The notes: generated by a model from the sequence alone, not told the origin. DNA of 64,000 bases from Ardenticatenaceae bacterium (GCA_020634565.1 JACKBN010000012.1:1-64000); one strand, 5' to 3'. Shown: positions 26,883 through 35,412, numbered from the stretch's first letter. Numbers and translations: made by a program.

Positions 26883-28760
26883 ATGACAGAATCCACAACC
26901 AGGTCTCCAATCGAAGACCTCTCCCAAACTGCTTCAGATCGCAAACCTGCCAAACGGTACATCGCCGAACGGTACGAGGTTGTGAACATGCTGGAAGGCG
27001 GCATGGGGTTGGTCTATCTCTGTCGTGATCATTTCACTTCTGAACTCGTTGCCCTCAAAACATTTAGACCTGAATTTTTGTCTCATCGTGCGGCGCGAGA
27101 TCTTTTCTTGCGTGAAGGGACGATGTGGGTGGAGATTGGTCGGCACCCCAACGTTGTGCAGGCGTTCCGCGTTGAGCGCGTGGGCGACGGCAGTGAAGTG
27201 TACCTGGTATTGGAATGGATTGTGCAGCCGCAGGACAAAAAGTCTCCGTCGCTGCGCTCCTGGCTTAAACGTGGTCAGACGCTGCCTGTGGAGCAGGCAA
27301 TCTTGTTTGGTTTGCATGTGGCCCGTGGTATGCGTTTTGCCACTCAGAAAATTCCTGGTCTGGTGCATCGTGATCTAAAACCAGAGAATATTCTGATTGG
27401 CTTCGATGGCGTGGCACGGGTGACGGATTTTGGCCTCGCCAGCACTTTGTCCGGCCACAGCCCTGGTTCAACCGTGGGGACATTGGAAAACAGCCGAGAA
27501 AATATCGGCCGTACCCAGCTTACGCAGGGTGTTGCCGGGACGCCGCTATACATGGCTCCAGAGCAGTGGGCGCATAAGCCGCTGGATGCGCGCGCCGATA
27601 TTTATGCTCTGGGCTGTATTATGTATGAAATGGTGACGGGTCGCTTTGCGGCTGTTGGTGAAACGCGTGAAGAACTGCGCGAAGTTCATGTAAACGGCCG
27701 TATCCAACCCCTCAAGCCCGAGATACCCCTGGCTGTACGACAGTTTATTGAACGCTCTCTCTCCATTTCCAAAGAGCACCGCTATCGTGACTGGGCCGAA
27801 GCCGAGAAGAAGTTGGCCAGCGTTTACACCAGTGTCACGGGCCAACTCTCGCCGCCAGAGTGGGATGGCGCTGAAGAAACACCGGATGAACGGCTTGCTG
27901 CCGGAAACTCTTACAACACAATGGGGCTTTCTTATCTGGATATCGGCAAGCTTGATGTGGCCGTGATGTACTTTGAGCAAGCGGTAAACATTGCCCGCGC
28001 CGAAAACATGCGCGAGTTGGAAGGCAAGGGTCTGGGCAATTTAGGGCTGTATGCGGCGTTGGGCTACATCGAAAGAGCCATTGAGTTTCACGAAGAGCAC
28101 CTGGCCATTGCTCGCGAATTGGGTGATCGTGGTGAAGAAGGACGGTCGCAAGGCAATCTGGGGTTGGTCTACCGCCAAAAAGGAGAGCCGGAGCGGGCCG
28201 TGCGCTTCCATGAAAAAGAGCTGCAAATCTTTCAGCGGTTGACCAACCGGTTTAAGGAAGCAGAAGCGCTGCATAACTTAGGCGAGACTTATCGAGAGCT
28301 GGGGAACGCTGCCAAGGCAGAGGATTATTTTAAGCAATCGTTGGCCATTGCCCGGGACATTGGTGATCGCACCCGTTTGGAGCGCATTTTGAACAGTATG
28401 GGGAAGGTATTTCTTGATTCCGGGGAGCATAAAGAAGCGGCCCAACTGTTTAAACAAACCTTGCAGATTGCGCGCCAAATTGGTGACCGCGTCGGTGAAG
28501 GTGAGGTTTTAGGGAATCTGGGTGAACTTTACCAGGCATCTGGCTTTACTGAGCGGGCAATTGAATATTACAACTACTCTCTGGCCATCACTCAAGAAAG
28601 CAACGACCGGCGCAAGGTCATCAGGAATTTGCTGCGGTTGGGCGATCTTTACCTGATTCAAGAAAATGTGGATGATGCGCTGCTGCATTACGAGAATGCG
28701 CTTATTTCGGCCCAGGAGATTTCTGACCAGGTGCAGGAATTGGCTGCATTTTCCAGTTAG
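26883..28760 (+). CDS. Hanks-type Ser/Thr protein kinase with TPR repeats
   Basis: 625 aa in this frame. Kinase domain about 25-300: Gly loop LEGGMGLVY, catalytic Lys59 (VALKTF), Asp164 in HRDLKPENILI, and Asp182 of DFG. There is no transmembrane helix. From about 330 on come tetratricopeptide repeats of the Rapsyn/LGN type (LGNLGLVYRQKGEPERAVRF and similar every 40 residues), a protein-interaction platform. The TPR array continues after a frame break at about 28757. It faces a metallophosphatase gene (29544-30545). Confidence 0.9.
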   Translation: MTESTTRSPIEDLSQTASDRKPAKRYIAERYEVVNMLEGGMGLVYLCRDHFTSELVALKTFRPEFLSHRAARDLFLREGTMWVEIGRHPNVVQAFRVERVGDGSEVYLVLEWIVQPQDKKSPSLRSWLKRGQTLPVEQAILFGLHVARGMRFATQKIPGLVHRDLKPENILIGFDGVARVTDFGLASTLSGHSPGSTVGTLENSRENIGRTQLTQGVAGTPLYMAPEQWAHKPLDARADIYALGCIMYEMVTGRFAAVGETREELREVHVNGRIQPLKPEIPLAVRQFIERSLSISKEHRYRDWAEAEKKLASVYTSVTGQLSPPEWDGAEETPDERLAAGNSYNTMGLSYLDIGKLDVAVMYFEQAVNIARAENMRELEGKGLGNLGLYAALGYIERAIEFHEEHLAIARELGDRGEEGRSQGNLGLVYRQKGEPERAVRFHEKELQIFQRLTNRFKEAEALHNLGETYRELGNAAKAEDYFKQSLAIARDIGDRTRLERILNSMGKVFLDSGEHKEAAQLFKQTLQIARQIGDRVGEGEVLGNLGELYQASGFTERAIEYYNYSLAITQESNDRRKVIRNLLRLGDLYLIQENVDDALLHYENALISAQEISDQVQELAAFSS

Positions 28761-29540
28761 GCGAGGCGTTTGATGCGCAAGGCAACTACACGGAATCGGG
28801 GCGAATGTACAAGCGGGCGCTGCTGCTGGCGCGTGAGCGAAATAACCGGCAGATCGAGCAAAAGATGCTGACAAAGCTCGCCAAGGCGTATGAGCTGTGG
28901 GGCGATTTTAGCCGGGCCATCACCTATTTGGAGCAAAGCCTGGCAATGGTACAGGCGGAAGGACACGGCTGGCCAAGTCTGGCATTGGCGTGAGTTAGCG
29001 CTGCTTTTCCGCAAGTTGAATCAGACGCGTCCGGCCATTGAGGCTTATGAATCGGGTCTGGAGTTGGCGCGTCAGGCAGCCGACCGGGAGGCCGAGGCCG
29101 AGACGCTGACCGACCTAGGAGATTTGTGGCGCGCTTTGGGTGAGCACAACGATGCGATGGAGTATTTCAAGCAGGCGTTGGAATTGGCTGAAGCGCATAC
29201 TTTGACCATTCAGATGGCTAATGTGCTGAGTAGTGTGGGGCTGAGTTATCAGGATACGGGTAAGAAGCGGCCTGCTTTGCGGGAGCTGGAGCGCAGTTTA
29301 GAGGTGGCCAAGCAGTCGCGCAGCAGCAAGACAGTGGCCAAGGCGAGTTATCGTTTGGCGTTGGTGTTGTGTAAGCAGGGGCGTTGGGATAAGGCTACCC
29401 CGCATGCACAGTTGGCGTACAAGCTGTACGGCCGTCTTAAAGACACCCTCATGCGCGACCGTGCCGAGACAATGTTGCAGCGCATTAAGCAAAATAAGGG
29501 CAAATCCACCGGCTTTTTCCAGAACTTACTTGAATCTTAG
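28758..29540 (+). pseudogene. C-terminal TPR part of the kinase gene, in shifted frames
   Basis: The next frame reads LGEAFDAQGNYTESGRMYKR to QAEGHG (about 28758-28970), then a second shift leads into WRELALLFRKLNQTRPAIEA and four more TPRs, ending at 29540 (GKSTGFFQNLLES). Both joins restore the 40-residue TPR rhythm, so the original protein had about 885 aa. Two single-base errors or mutations are required. Confidence 0.72.
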
Positions 29541-29543
29541 GGG

Positions 29544-30545
29544 CTAATTGCGAAAAACAGAGCGCAAATTGGGGACCAATGCCTCGGCTGAAGCAAATAC
29601 TTCCTGAATGTTGAACAGCAAATAGAGACCTGCTTCCCGAGGGGAGGCGTGTTTAGCGCTGGCCATACGCAGCTGCTGTTGGTTGACCAGCTTATAGCCA
29701 CCGCGCACGTCAATATGGCCTGTGATCAGCGCAGTTTGCCGGTTGTAGCCATTGGAGAGGGTTTGCAGCAGCGTTGTGAGCAGCACCTGGTAGCTGCTGT
29801 TGCCATACTCTTTTTCATTGCGTGAAAATAGAGCCGACCAGAGCAGTTCAAAATCTTCATCTGAGGTGGCCAGGGTGCCGACGAGAAAATCATCGTAGCG
29901 AGGATCAGTCAGGCCGCTGACGGCAAACCATTTGCGCGCCATTTCATTGTAAGTACGGCCGTGCATTCTGCGCATGGCTCGGATGAGTTCAGGCCGCTCT
30001 TCTTTGGTGATTTGGGCACGGGTGCGCTGTAAAACCTTCTGGTGGGAGAAATTAAACAATCGCTCGACGCCATTGGTTTCTCCCAGAGCGGTGCTGCCCC
30101 CGGCATGGCAAATGGAGACGCCGCCCGGTGTGCGCACGTAAAACGGTAGGCTGTCGAAGAACGAGACAATGTTTTGGCGATGGCTGCCCATCGCAAACTC
30201 AAAGCGGGGGGTGAACAGATCATCCCCTTTTTGCAGGGTGATGCTGTAAATGTGGGGGAGTTCGTGGTTACCCAGCACGCAAATCAGGCTGTCGCCCAAT
30301 TCTTCCTTGAGCCGCATCACGTCCAGCACAATTTCCAGCGATTTGTCCTGCTCGGCCGGTGCGCTGGCGTGGATCATATCCCCGTTGAAAATGAGAATAT
30401 CGGCCTGGCCCAGGGAGCGAAGTTGGAAAAACGTATCCCGATATCGTTCGTAGGCATCCCAATCGCCATGTAGATCGGTGACCACCATGGCTTGCCCTTC
30501 GGTGAGGTCTACTACGCGGTCCCATTGCGTGTTTAAATTGCTCAA
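29544..30545 (-). CDS. calcineurin-like metallophosphoesterase (PP1-like)
   Basis: 333 aa. Metal-binding motifs of the family in order: DLHGDW (near 25), NGDMIH (near 54), LGNHELPH (near 96), and late His residues (ICHAGG; ITGHID). The GDxHG/GDxxD/GNHE layout is that of Ser/Thr protein phosphatases of the PPP type. Convergent with the Ser/Thr kinase, three bases between stops, so a kinase/phosphatase pair is plausible. Last gene of the leftward his transcript, 56 bp after hisE. Confidence 0.85.
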   Translation of the reverse strand: MSNLNTQWDRVVDLTEGQAMVVTDLHGDWDAYERYRDTFFQLRSLGQADILIFNGDMIHASAPAEQDKSLEIVLDVMRLKEELGDSLICVLGNHELPHIYSITLQKGDDLFTPRFEFAMGSHRQNIVSFFDSLPFYVRTPGGVSICHAGGSTALGETNGVERLFNFSHQKVLQRTRAQITKEERPELIRAMRRMHGRTYNEMARKWFAVSGLTDPRYDDFLVGTLATSDEDFELLWSALFSRNEKEYGNSSYQVLLTTLLQTLSNGYNRQTALITGHIDVRGGYKLVNQQQLRMASAKHASPREAGLYLLFNIQEVFASAEALVPNLRSVFRN

Positions 30546-30601
30546 TACTTCTCCCTATTGCCGGTTTGCCGCGATTTTATCACAGAAGGATAGAATGCCA
30601 T

Positions 30602-30880
30602 TTATTGGTGGCGGGATTCTAATTCGCCGCGAATGTCATCCCAGCTGAGGTCGCGGGATACCAACAAAACGAGCAAATGGTAGACGAGATCGGCCGTTTC
30701 TTCAACCACACGCTGATCGCCCTGACTTTTGGCGGCCAGGATGACTTCTACGGCTTCTTCGCCAATTTTTTTGACGATCTCATCTTCGCCGTCGGCCAGG
30801 AGGCTGGCGTAGCTGCCGGGCGTGGGATTGTTTTTTCGGTCTTGCAAGGTAGCAAATAGCTGGTCAATAAAATCACTCAT
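30602..30880 (-). CDS. hisE: phosphoribosyl-ATP diphosphatase
   Basis: 92 aa, the usual stand-alone HisE size. MazG-like all-alpha fold with KKIGEEAVEVILAAK and VEETADLVYHLLVLL, holding the acidic Mg-binding residues. Second step of histidine synthesis: PR-ATP to PR-AMP. Separate from hisI, with a DUF429 gene between. Confidence 0.95.
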   Translation of the reverse strand: MSDFIDQLFATLQDRKNNPTPGSYASLLADGEDEIVKKIGEEAVEVILAAKSQGDQRVVEETADLVYHLLVLLVSRDLSWDDIRGELESRHQ

Positions 30881-30893
30881 GTCATTACTCTCT

Positions 30894-31628
30894 TTATTTT
30901 CGAACCCAAATCCAGCCTTCTTTTTGGGCCTGCGTTAGATTTTGGGGCGGTTCTGCCCATCCGCGCAAAAAATCCGCCCCGGCTAAGACGCAGAGGGCGG
31001 CATCCAGCGCATCATCATTTTGGTGCATCAGGCCTGTCTCGGCTGGTAGGGTTATGTGGTTTTTAAGTTGGGTGAGAATGGTGGAACGGCCGTTGCCACC
31101 CTCTTTGCCTTTATAACTTGGGACTCTGGCTGGGGCAAACAACATTTTCAGCGTGCCTGCCGGGTACACTTCAATGGCGCTGATCGGGGGCAGCTTGTTT
31201 GGCTGCCACGCCAGCGGAATTGATTGGCCGGTAAGCTGGCGCAGGTCGGTCAGCAGGGCTAGTGCCGCGTGGGCGGTGCGGGCGATGCGGTCTGCGCCGA
31301 CGTCTAACGGCAGCTTGCCGGTGCGCTGCCAGATGTGTCGATCTGTTTCACGACGGAAGAGGGTGTTGGGTGATACGGGCAGCGGGTCGCCGGCTTGGTG
31401 CGTAGCAAGCTGGTCACCCAAAGCGGTAGGCCAGCCCAGCGGTGCATCGATGGCCAGCAGGGTGGGCATGTTGGTGGGCAACCAGTTGGCGATGATGTGG
31501 GCCAGCGGTTCTTTTTTGTGGCCAAGGATGACGGTGCGGAGGGATACGGCCGTTCCGTCCCACGTGCCCACAGCCAGCCCCGTCTTTTGTGCTTGCGTGG
31601 CGCAGTCAATGCCGATTATCGTGATCAT
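30894..31628 (-). CDS. DUF429 protein, predicted RNase H-like nuclease
   Basis: 244 aa. It starts MITIIGIDCATQAQKTGLAV with the first Asp of an RNase H-like fold, then LLAIDAPLGWP and the conserved RRETDRHIW and ISAIEVYPAGTLK; a second acidic site is in NDDALDAALCVLAG. The start at 31628 is preferred: the longer frame to 31673 only translates the adjacent palindromic repeat. Within the his operon between hisE and hisI, but no known role in histidine synthesis. Confidence 0.82.
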   Translation of the reverse strand: MITIIGIDCATQAQKTGLAVGTWDGTAVSLRTVILGHKKEPLAHIIANWLPTNMPTLLAIDAPLGWPTALGDQLATHQAGDPLPVSPNTLFRRETDRHIWQRTGKLPLDVGADRIARTAHAALALLTDLRQLTGQSIPLAWQPNKLPPISAIEVYPAGTLKMLFAPARVPSYKGKEGGNGRSTILTQLKNHITLPAETGLMHQNDDALDAALCVLAGADFLRGWAEPPQNLTQAQKEGWIWVRK

Positions 31629-31638
31629 GGGTGGTTTT

Positions 31639-31710
31639 TTGACGCAAAGAACGCAAAGTGTTTGAAGTTGCAAAGTTTTTTTTCTTTGCCCCTTCGCGCC
31701 TTTGCGTCAA
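31639..31710. repeat. palindromic element, CGCAAAG-arm family
   Basis: Arms TTGACGCAAAGAACGCAAAG (31639-31658) and its imperfect complement (31684-31710) flank a short AT-rich centre. It sits between hisI and the DUF429 gene. Same family as 36680-36750, 37378-37819, 61459-61524 and 63786-63851. Confidence 0.75.
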
Positions 31711-31714
31711 AAAT

Positions 31715-32041
31715 TTAATCTCCAGACTCAAGTTGGCTGAAAAAGCAGCTTTCTGCGCCGGTGTGGCAGGCGGGTCCAGCGGGGTCCACTTGCAGCAGCA
31801 GGGTGTCGCCGTCGCAGTCTACGCGGATTTCGGTGACGCGTTGGACGTTGCCGGAGGTACCGCCTTTGTGCCACAGTTCCTGGCGGCTGCGGCTCCAAAA
31901 GTGGGCCTCGCCAGTTTGGAGCGTCAGTGCCAGCGCCTCGGCGTTCATCCAGGCAACCATGAGGATTTCGCGGGTGGTGTGGTGTTGGAGAACGGCCGTA
32001 ATCAATCCCTTCTCATCAAATTTCAGGTTTTTTGTTAACAT
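31715..32041 (-). CDS. hisI: phosphoribosyl-AMP cyclohydrolase
   Basis: 108 aa. Family motifs WMNAEALALTLQTGEAHFWS, LWHKGGTSGNVQ, the metal-binding DCDGDTLL and the Cys pair in HTGAESCF. Third step of histidine synthesis, opening the adenine ring of PR-AMP with Zn/Mg. Not fused to HisE. Confidence 0.96.
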   Translation of the reverse strand: MLTKNLKFDEKGLITAVLQHHTTREILMVAWMNAEALALTLQTGEAHFWSRSRQELWHKGGTSGNVQRVTEIRVDCDGDTLLLQVDPAGPACHTGAESCFFSQLESGD

Positions 32042-32088
32042 AATCTTTGTAAAGTGGTCTACTCATCTTTACAAATTCAACTTCAACT

Positions 32089-32173
32089 TGTCATTTCGAG
32101 GTCCTCCGAGAAATCTCTCTGGCGTTGCAGATGAGAGAGATTCCTCACTCCGAAGACTCCGCTCGGAATGACA
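32089..32173. repeat. palindromic element of the TGTCATTTCGAG/CGGAATGACA type
   Basis: TGTCATTTCGAG...GAGAAATCTCTC at the left is mirrored by GAGAGATTCCTC...CTCGGAATGACA at the right. It lies in the 182-bp gap between hisF and hisI. Palindromes with these ends are common intergenic elements in several bacterial phyla. One copy in the window. Confidence 0.75.
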
Positions 32174-32223
32174 GTTTGGGGGATGAATTTGTAAAAGCTA
32201 TCCTATTGTTTTTGAAACATGTT

Positions 32224-33072
32224 CTATTTTCGTACAGGTATGTTTTGTTGTGCCAAATAATCTTTCACTTCGGCGATGGTGAGTTGTTTGTAGTGGAAGA
32301 GTGAGGCCGCCAGGGCCGCATCTGCGCCGCCTTCGGTGAGCGCTTGGGCAAAGTGGAGCAGGGTGCCTGCGCCGCCGGAGGCGATAACGGGGATGTTAAC
32401 CGCGTCGGCAATGGCGCGAGTGAGTTCGATGTCGTACCCTTCTTGCGTGCCGTCGCCGTCCATGCTGGTGAGCAAAATTTCGCCCGCGCCGCGCCGCTCG
32501 GCCTCTTTGGCCCAGGCCACGGCGTCTAGCCCGGTGGGGGTGCGGCCGCCGGCCACGTACACTTCCCAACGGGGACCATTTAATTGTGAATTGTGAATTG
32601 TGAATTGTGAATCAGTTAACTGGTCACTGATCACTGATGACCGTTTACTGTTTACCGCTGACGGATCGGTAACGCGGCGGGCGTCGATTGCGACCACAAC
32701 CGCCTGACTGCCAAACGCCTCTGCGCCCTGGCTGATGATGTCCGGGTTGCGCACGGCGGCGGAGTTGACGCTGATTTTGTCGGCTCCGGCGCGGAGGATG
32801 CCGCGCATGTCGTCTACGGTGCGGATGCCGCCGCCGATGGTGAAGGGGATGAACACCTGGTCGGCCACGGCGCGGGCCAACTCCATCACGGTTTTGCGTG
32901 CTTCGTGGGTGGCGGTGATGTCCAGGAAGACGAGCTCATCGGCACCGGCTTCGTCGTACAGTTTGGCCTGCTCCACGGGGTCGCCCGCGTCGCGCAGCTC
33001 CACAAAGTTGATGCCTTTGACAACACGGCCGTCTTTCACGTCTAAACAAGGAATGATGCGTTTGGCTAACAT
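32224..33072 (-). CDS. hisF: imidazole glycerol phosphate synthase, cyclase subunit, with in-frame repeat insertion
   Basis: 282 aa from ATG 33072; the alternative TTG at 33084 is less likely. The TIM barrel has Asp11 (IIPCLDVKDGRVVKG) and Asp in AIDARRV, a phosphate site TIGGGIRTVDD and a second one IASGGAGTLLHF. The protein is about 30 residues longer than HisF normally is. The extra block (about 134-166, SKRSSVISDQLTDSQFTIHN and flanks) lies between AIDARRV and WEVYVAGGRTPTG, exactly where a repeat (32576-32672) is found in the DNA. HisF makes IGP and AICAR from PRFAR with ammonia from HisH. Confidence 0.95.
   Translation of the reverse strand: MLAKRIIPCLDVKDGRVVKGINFVELRDAGDPVEQAKLYDEAGADELVFLDITATHEARKTVMELARAVADQVFIPFTIGGGIRTVDDMRGILRAGADKISVNSAAVRNPDIISQGAEAFGSQAVVVAIDARRVTDPSAVNSKRSSVISDQLTDSQFTIHNSQLNGPRWEVYVAGGRTPTGLDAVAWAKEAERRGAGEILLTSMDGDGTQEGYDIELTRAIADAVNIPVIASGGAGTLLHFAQALTEGGADAALAASLFHYKQLTIAEVKDYLAQQNIPVRK
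32576..32672. repeat. repeat block inserted in frame within hisF
   Basis: Four direct copies of AATTGTG (about 32582-32612) are followed by a segment related to the GATTACCG family (TGGTCACTGATCACTGATGA, then CCGTTTACTGTTTACCG). The same kind of sequence is intergenic elsewhere. About 97 bp, in frame, no stop; it adds about 30 residues to a surface loop region of HisF. Confidence 0.75.
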
Positions 33073-33105
33073 AGGGTTTTCCAATGGCGCGGAAAGAATC
33101 CGCGG

Positions 33106-33780
33106 CTACAAAATATCTTTCAACTGGTGCAGCGTTTTGATTTCATAGGTGATTGGCAGGTCGGTGGTTTTGCCGTTGGGGTTCAACCAGCAGGTGTCGA
33201 TGCCGTAGTTTATACCGCCGAGTATGTCCGACGAGAGGCTGTCGCCAATCATAAGCACTTCGTTTTTGGCAGGCTGGTCCATCTGGGCAAAGGCGGCGTC
33301 GAATATGCCGGGGTTGGGCTTGGAAATGCCGATCTCCTGCGAAATGATGATGGGCGAGAAGTATGGCTTCAGGCCAGATTTTTCTAGTCGAGGATGCTGC
33401 ACGTCGGCCAGGCCGTTGGTGATGATGCCGAGGTGGAAACGGCCGTTCAACTCCCTCAACAGCTCCATCACCCCATCGACTAACGGTGCCTGCTGACCCA
33501 GCTGAGCCAGATAGCTGCTGGCAAAAAGCTCGGCATCAAACTGCACGCCCAACTCGTCGAACAAATCTTGAAAGCGCCCGGTTCTGAGGATTTCTGGCGT
33601 TACCTCTTTACGCTCCAAACGTTGCCAGTAGCCGTGATTGATGGCGTGGTAGCGCTGTTTGGCTTCTGGCGGGAAGGGCAGGCCGTGCTGGGCAAAATTG
33701 CTTTCCAGGGCCAGCGCTTCGGTCTGGTCAAAGTCGAGTAAGGTGTTGTCTACGTCGAAGAGGAGCCATTGGTATGGCAT
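33106..33780 (-). CDS. HAD-family phosphatase in the his operon, candidate histidinol-phosphatase
   Basis: 224 aa from ATG 33780. HAD motifs: I FDVDNTLLDFD, II IITNGLAD, III a Lys in GISKPNPGIF, IV MIGDSLSSDILGG, with an alpha-helical cap as in YjjG/HAD_2 proteins. HisB in this operon lacks the phosphatase domain and no PHP-type HisJ is in the window, so this gene may supply the histidinol-phosphate phosphatase step. That role is inferred from position only; YjjG-like enzymes also act on nucleotides. Confidence 0.88.
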   Translation of the reverse strand: MPYQWLLFDVDNTLLDFDQTEALALESNFAQHGLPFPPEAKQRYHAINHGYWQRLERKEVTPEILRTGRFQDLFDELGVQFDAELFASSYLAQLGQQAPLVDGVMELLRELNGRFHLGIITNGLADVQHPRLEKSGLKPYFSPIIISQEIGISKPNPGIFDAAFAQMDQPAKNEVLMIGDSLSSDILGGINYGIDTCWLNPNGKTTDLPITYEIKTLHQLKDIL

Positions 33781-33796
33781 AAAATTTCCTTGTTTT

Positions 33797-33843
33797 GCCA
33801 CAGAGATCACAGAGAATTAAGAGATGGTTGCGTTGTCTGTGGC
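33797..33843. repeat. small inverted repeat with CACAGAG units
   Basis: GCCACAGA (33797-33804) and TCTGTGGC (33836-33843) form the ends, with CACAGAGA units inside. It lies in the 154-bp gap between the HAD gene and hisA. It resembles the CGCAGAG-arm family in layout but is a weaker match. Confidence 0.4.
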
Positions 33844-33934
33844 ATTTATTTGTTCTGTGAAAAGCTTTGGAAATATCAATCAAAGATTGAAAGATTTCGC
33901 AGATTGATTGTTTAATCTGTTGTAGAAACTGTTT

Positions 33935-34675
33935 TTAGGCAGCGTTGACGATTTGCAGGGCTTCTTCCAGCTCGATACGGCCGTCGTAAATGGCTCGTCC
34001 CGTAATGACCCCCACAATGCCGTGCTCCGCTTGGGCATGGCAACGGCGAATGTCTTCTAGCGAGGCAACACCACCAGAAGCGATGATCCTCAGGCCCGTA
34101 ACCCGGCTAAGCTGCATGGTGGCCTGTACATCCACGCCGCCCATCAGGCCATCGCGGCCAATGTCGGTATAAATGATCGTTTTGACGCCGCGCTGTTTCA
34201 TTTCTTTGCCCAGTTCTATGGGATTAACGGCCGTATCTTTCAACCAGCCGCGGGTTTTCACACGGCCGTTATGAGCATCAATGCCTACAACGATTTTGTT
34301 CTTGCCAAATTTGTCAATCGCCTTGCTTACCAGGTCTGGTTTTTCAATGGCCACGGTGCCTAAAATAACCCGCTTGGCGCCAGCTTTCAGGGCGCGCTCA
34401 ATATCTTCCAGGCTGCGGATGCCGCCGCCGAACTGAACCTTTACGTCCAGCTCGCAGATGGCGGGCAGCGCGGCCCAGTTGGCCGCGCCTGCTTCATCAA
34501 ACGCGCCATCCAGGTTGACGACATGCAGCCATTGGGCTCCGGCGGCAACCCATTTTTCGGCCATTTTGACGGCGTTGGTGCCAAATACGGTTTCTTTTTC
34601 AGGATCCCCTTGCTCCAGCCGCACGATACGGCCGTTGCGCAGATCAATTGCAGGGAAAACGGTGAACTTACTCAA
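33935..34675 (-). CDS. hisA: ProFAR isomerase
   Basis: 246 aa. TIM barrel with catalytic Asp in FPAIDLRNGRIVRL and the second acid in GIDAHNGRVKTRGW; phosphate loops QFGGGIRSLEDI and IIASGGVASLEDI. The start is taken as TTG at 34673-34675, preceded by AGAGGT, giving MSKFTVFPAIDL. The longer frame to 34738 translates repeat sequence and should be dropped. Fourth step of histidine synthesis. Confidence 0.95.
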   Translation of the reverse strand: MSKFTVFPAIDLRNGRIVRLEQGDPEKETVFGTNAVKMAEKWVAAGAQWLHVVNLDGAFDEAGAANWAALPAICELDVKVQFGGGIRSLEDIERALKAGAKRVILGTVAIEKPDLVSKAIDKFGKNKIVVGIDAHNGRVKTRGWLKDTAVNPIELGKEMKQRGVKTIIYTDIGRDGLMGGVDVQATMQLSRVTGLRIIASGGVASLEDIRRCHAQAEHGIVGVITGRAIYDGRIELEEALQIVNAA

Positions 34676-34703
34676 AAGGTACCTCTTGGGATGAAGTAAT
34701 TCA

Positions 34704-34758
34704 GTCATTGAGTAACTAGTAATTGCGCACCTGCACAATTACCTAATTACTCAATGAC
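34704..34758. repeat. palindromic repeat, ATTACTCAATGAC type
   Basis: Arms of 22-23 bp (GTCATTGAGTAACTAGTAATTG and an imperfect complement ending TACTCAATGAC) with a 10-bp centre, between hisH and hisA. Related AATTAC/GTAATT arrays lie at 48921-48957 and 50701-50768. Confidence 0.7.
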
Positions 34759-34762
34759 CCAA

Positions 34763-35407
34763 TTACAATTTTTCAACGAAATTTTTCAGGATGGTCAGCC
34801 CCACGTTTTGGCTCTTTTCGGGGTGGAACTGCAAGCCGTAAATATTATCCTTAGCCACCACAGATGCAAAGGGAAATCCGTAATCTGTCCAGGCGAGAAC
34901 GGCCGTTGCGTCCTCAGGATCGCAGTAATAAGAATGAACAAAATAAGTGTAGTCGCCCGCCTGTATATCATCTAACAGTGGATTTTCCCAAGCGGGTTCC
35001 AATTGGTTCCAGCCCATGTGGGGAACTTTTAAATGGTTAATGGTGGATTGTGAATTTTTAACTGTTAATGAATCGGGGAATTTCACAACTTTGCCGGGCA
35101 GTAAGTCCAAACCTTGGTGAATGCCCATTTCATGCCCTTCGGTGAACATGAGCTGCATGCCCACACAGATGCCGAGGAAGGGTACGCCGCGTCGGACCGA
35201 TTCCTGAATCGCTTCGGGCAAGTTGTGGCGGTGCAGCCCAGCCATGCCAGAGCCAAACGCGCCGACGCCGGGCAGCACCAGTTTGGTGGCCCGGCGCACG
35301 ACTTCGGGGTCGTCGGTTAGCTGCACGTCGGCCCCGATATGCTCAAATGCTTTCTGCGCGGAGCGAATATTGCTCGCGCCGTAGTCGATCATGATGATCT
35401 TTGTCAT
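34763..35407 (-). CDS. hisH: imidazole glycerol phosphate synthase, glutaminase subunit
   Basis: 214 aa. Class I glutamine amidotransferase triad: Cys in PFLGICVGMQLMF, and His/Glu in LQFHPEKSQ. Oxyanion region LPGVGAFGSGMAGL. A short extra segment DSLTVKNSQSTINH (about 110-124) sits between GKVVKFP and LKVPHMGWNQL, where other HisH proteins have only a few residues; the DNA there (about 35034-35075) shares GGATTGTGAATT with the hisF insert. Partner of HisF. Confidence 0.95.
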   Translation of the reverse strand: MTKIIMIDYGASNIRSAQKAFEHIGADVQLTDDPEVVRRATKLVLPGVGAFGSGMAGLHRHNLPEAIQESVRRGVPFLGICVGMQLMFTEGHEMGIHQGLDLLPGKVVKFPDSLTVKNSQSTINHLKVPHMGWNQLEPAWENPLLDDIQAGDYTYFVHSYYCDPEDATAVLAWTDYGFPFASVVAKDNIYGLQFHPEKSQNVGLTILKNFVEKL

Positions 35408-35412
35408 TTTTC

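Noticed and set aside
32582..32612. CRISPR-like direct repeats (AATTGTG x4)
   Set aside because: Units are contiguous, seven bases, without spacers, and lie inside hisF; simple tandem repeat.
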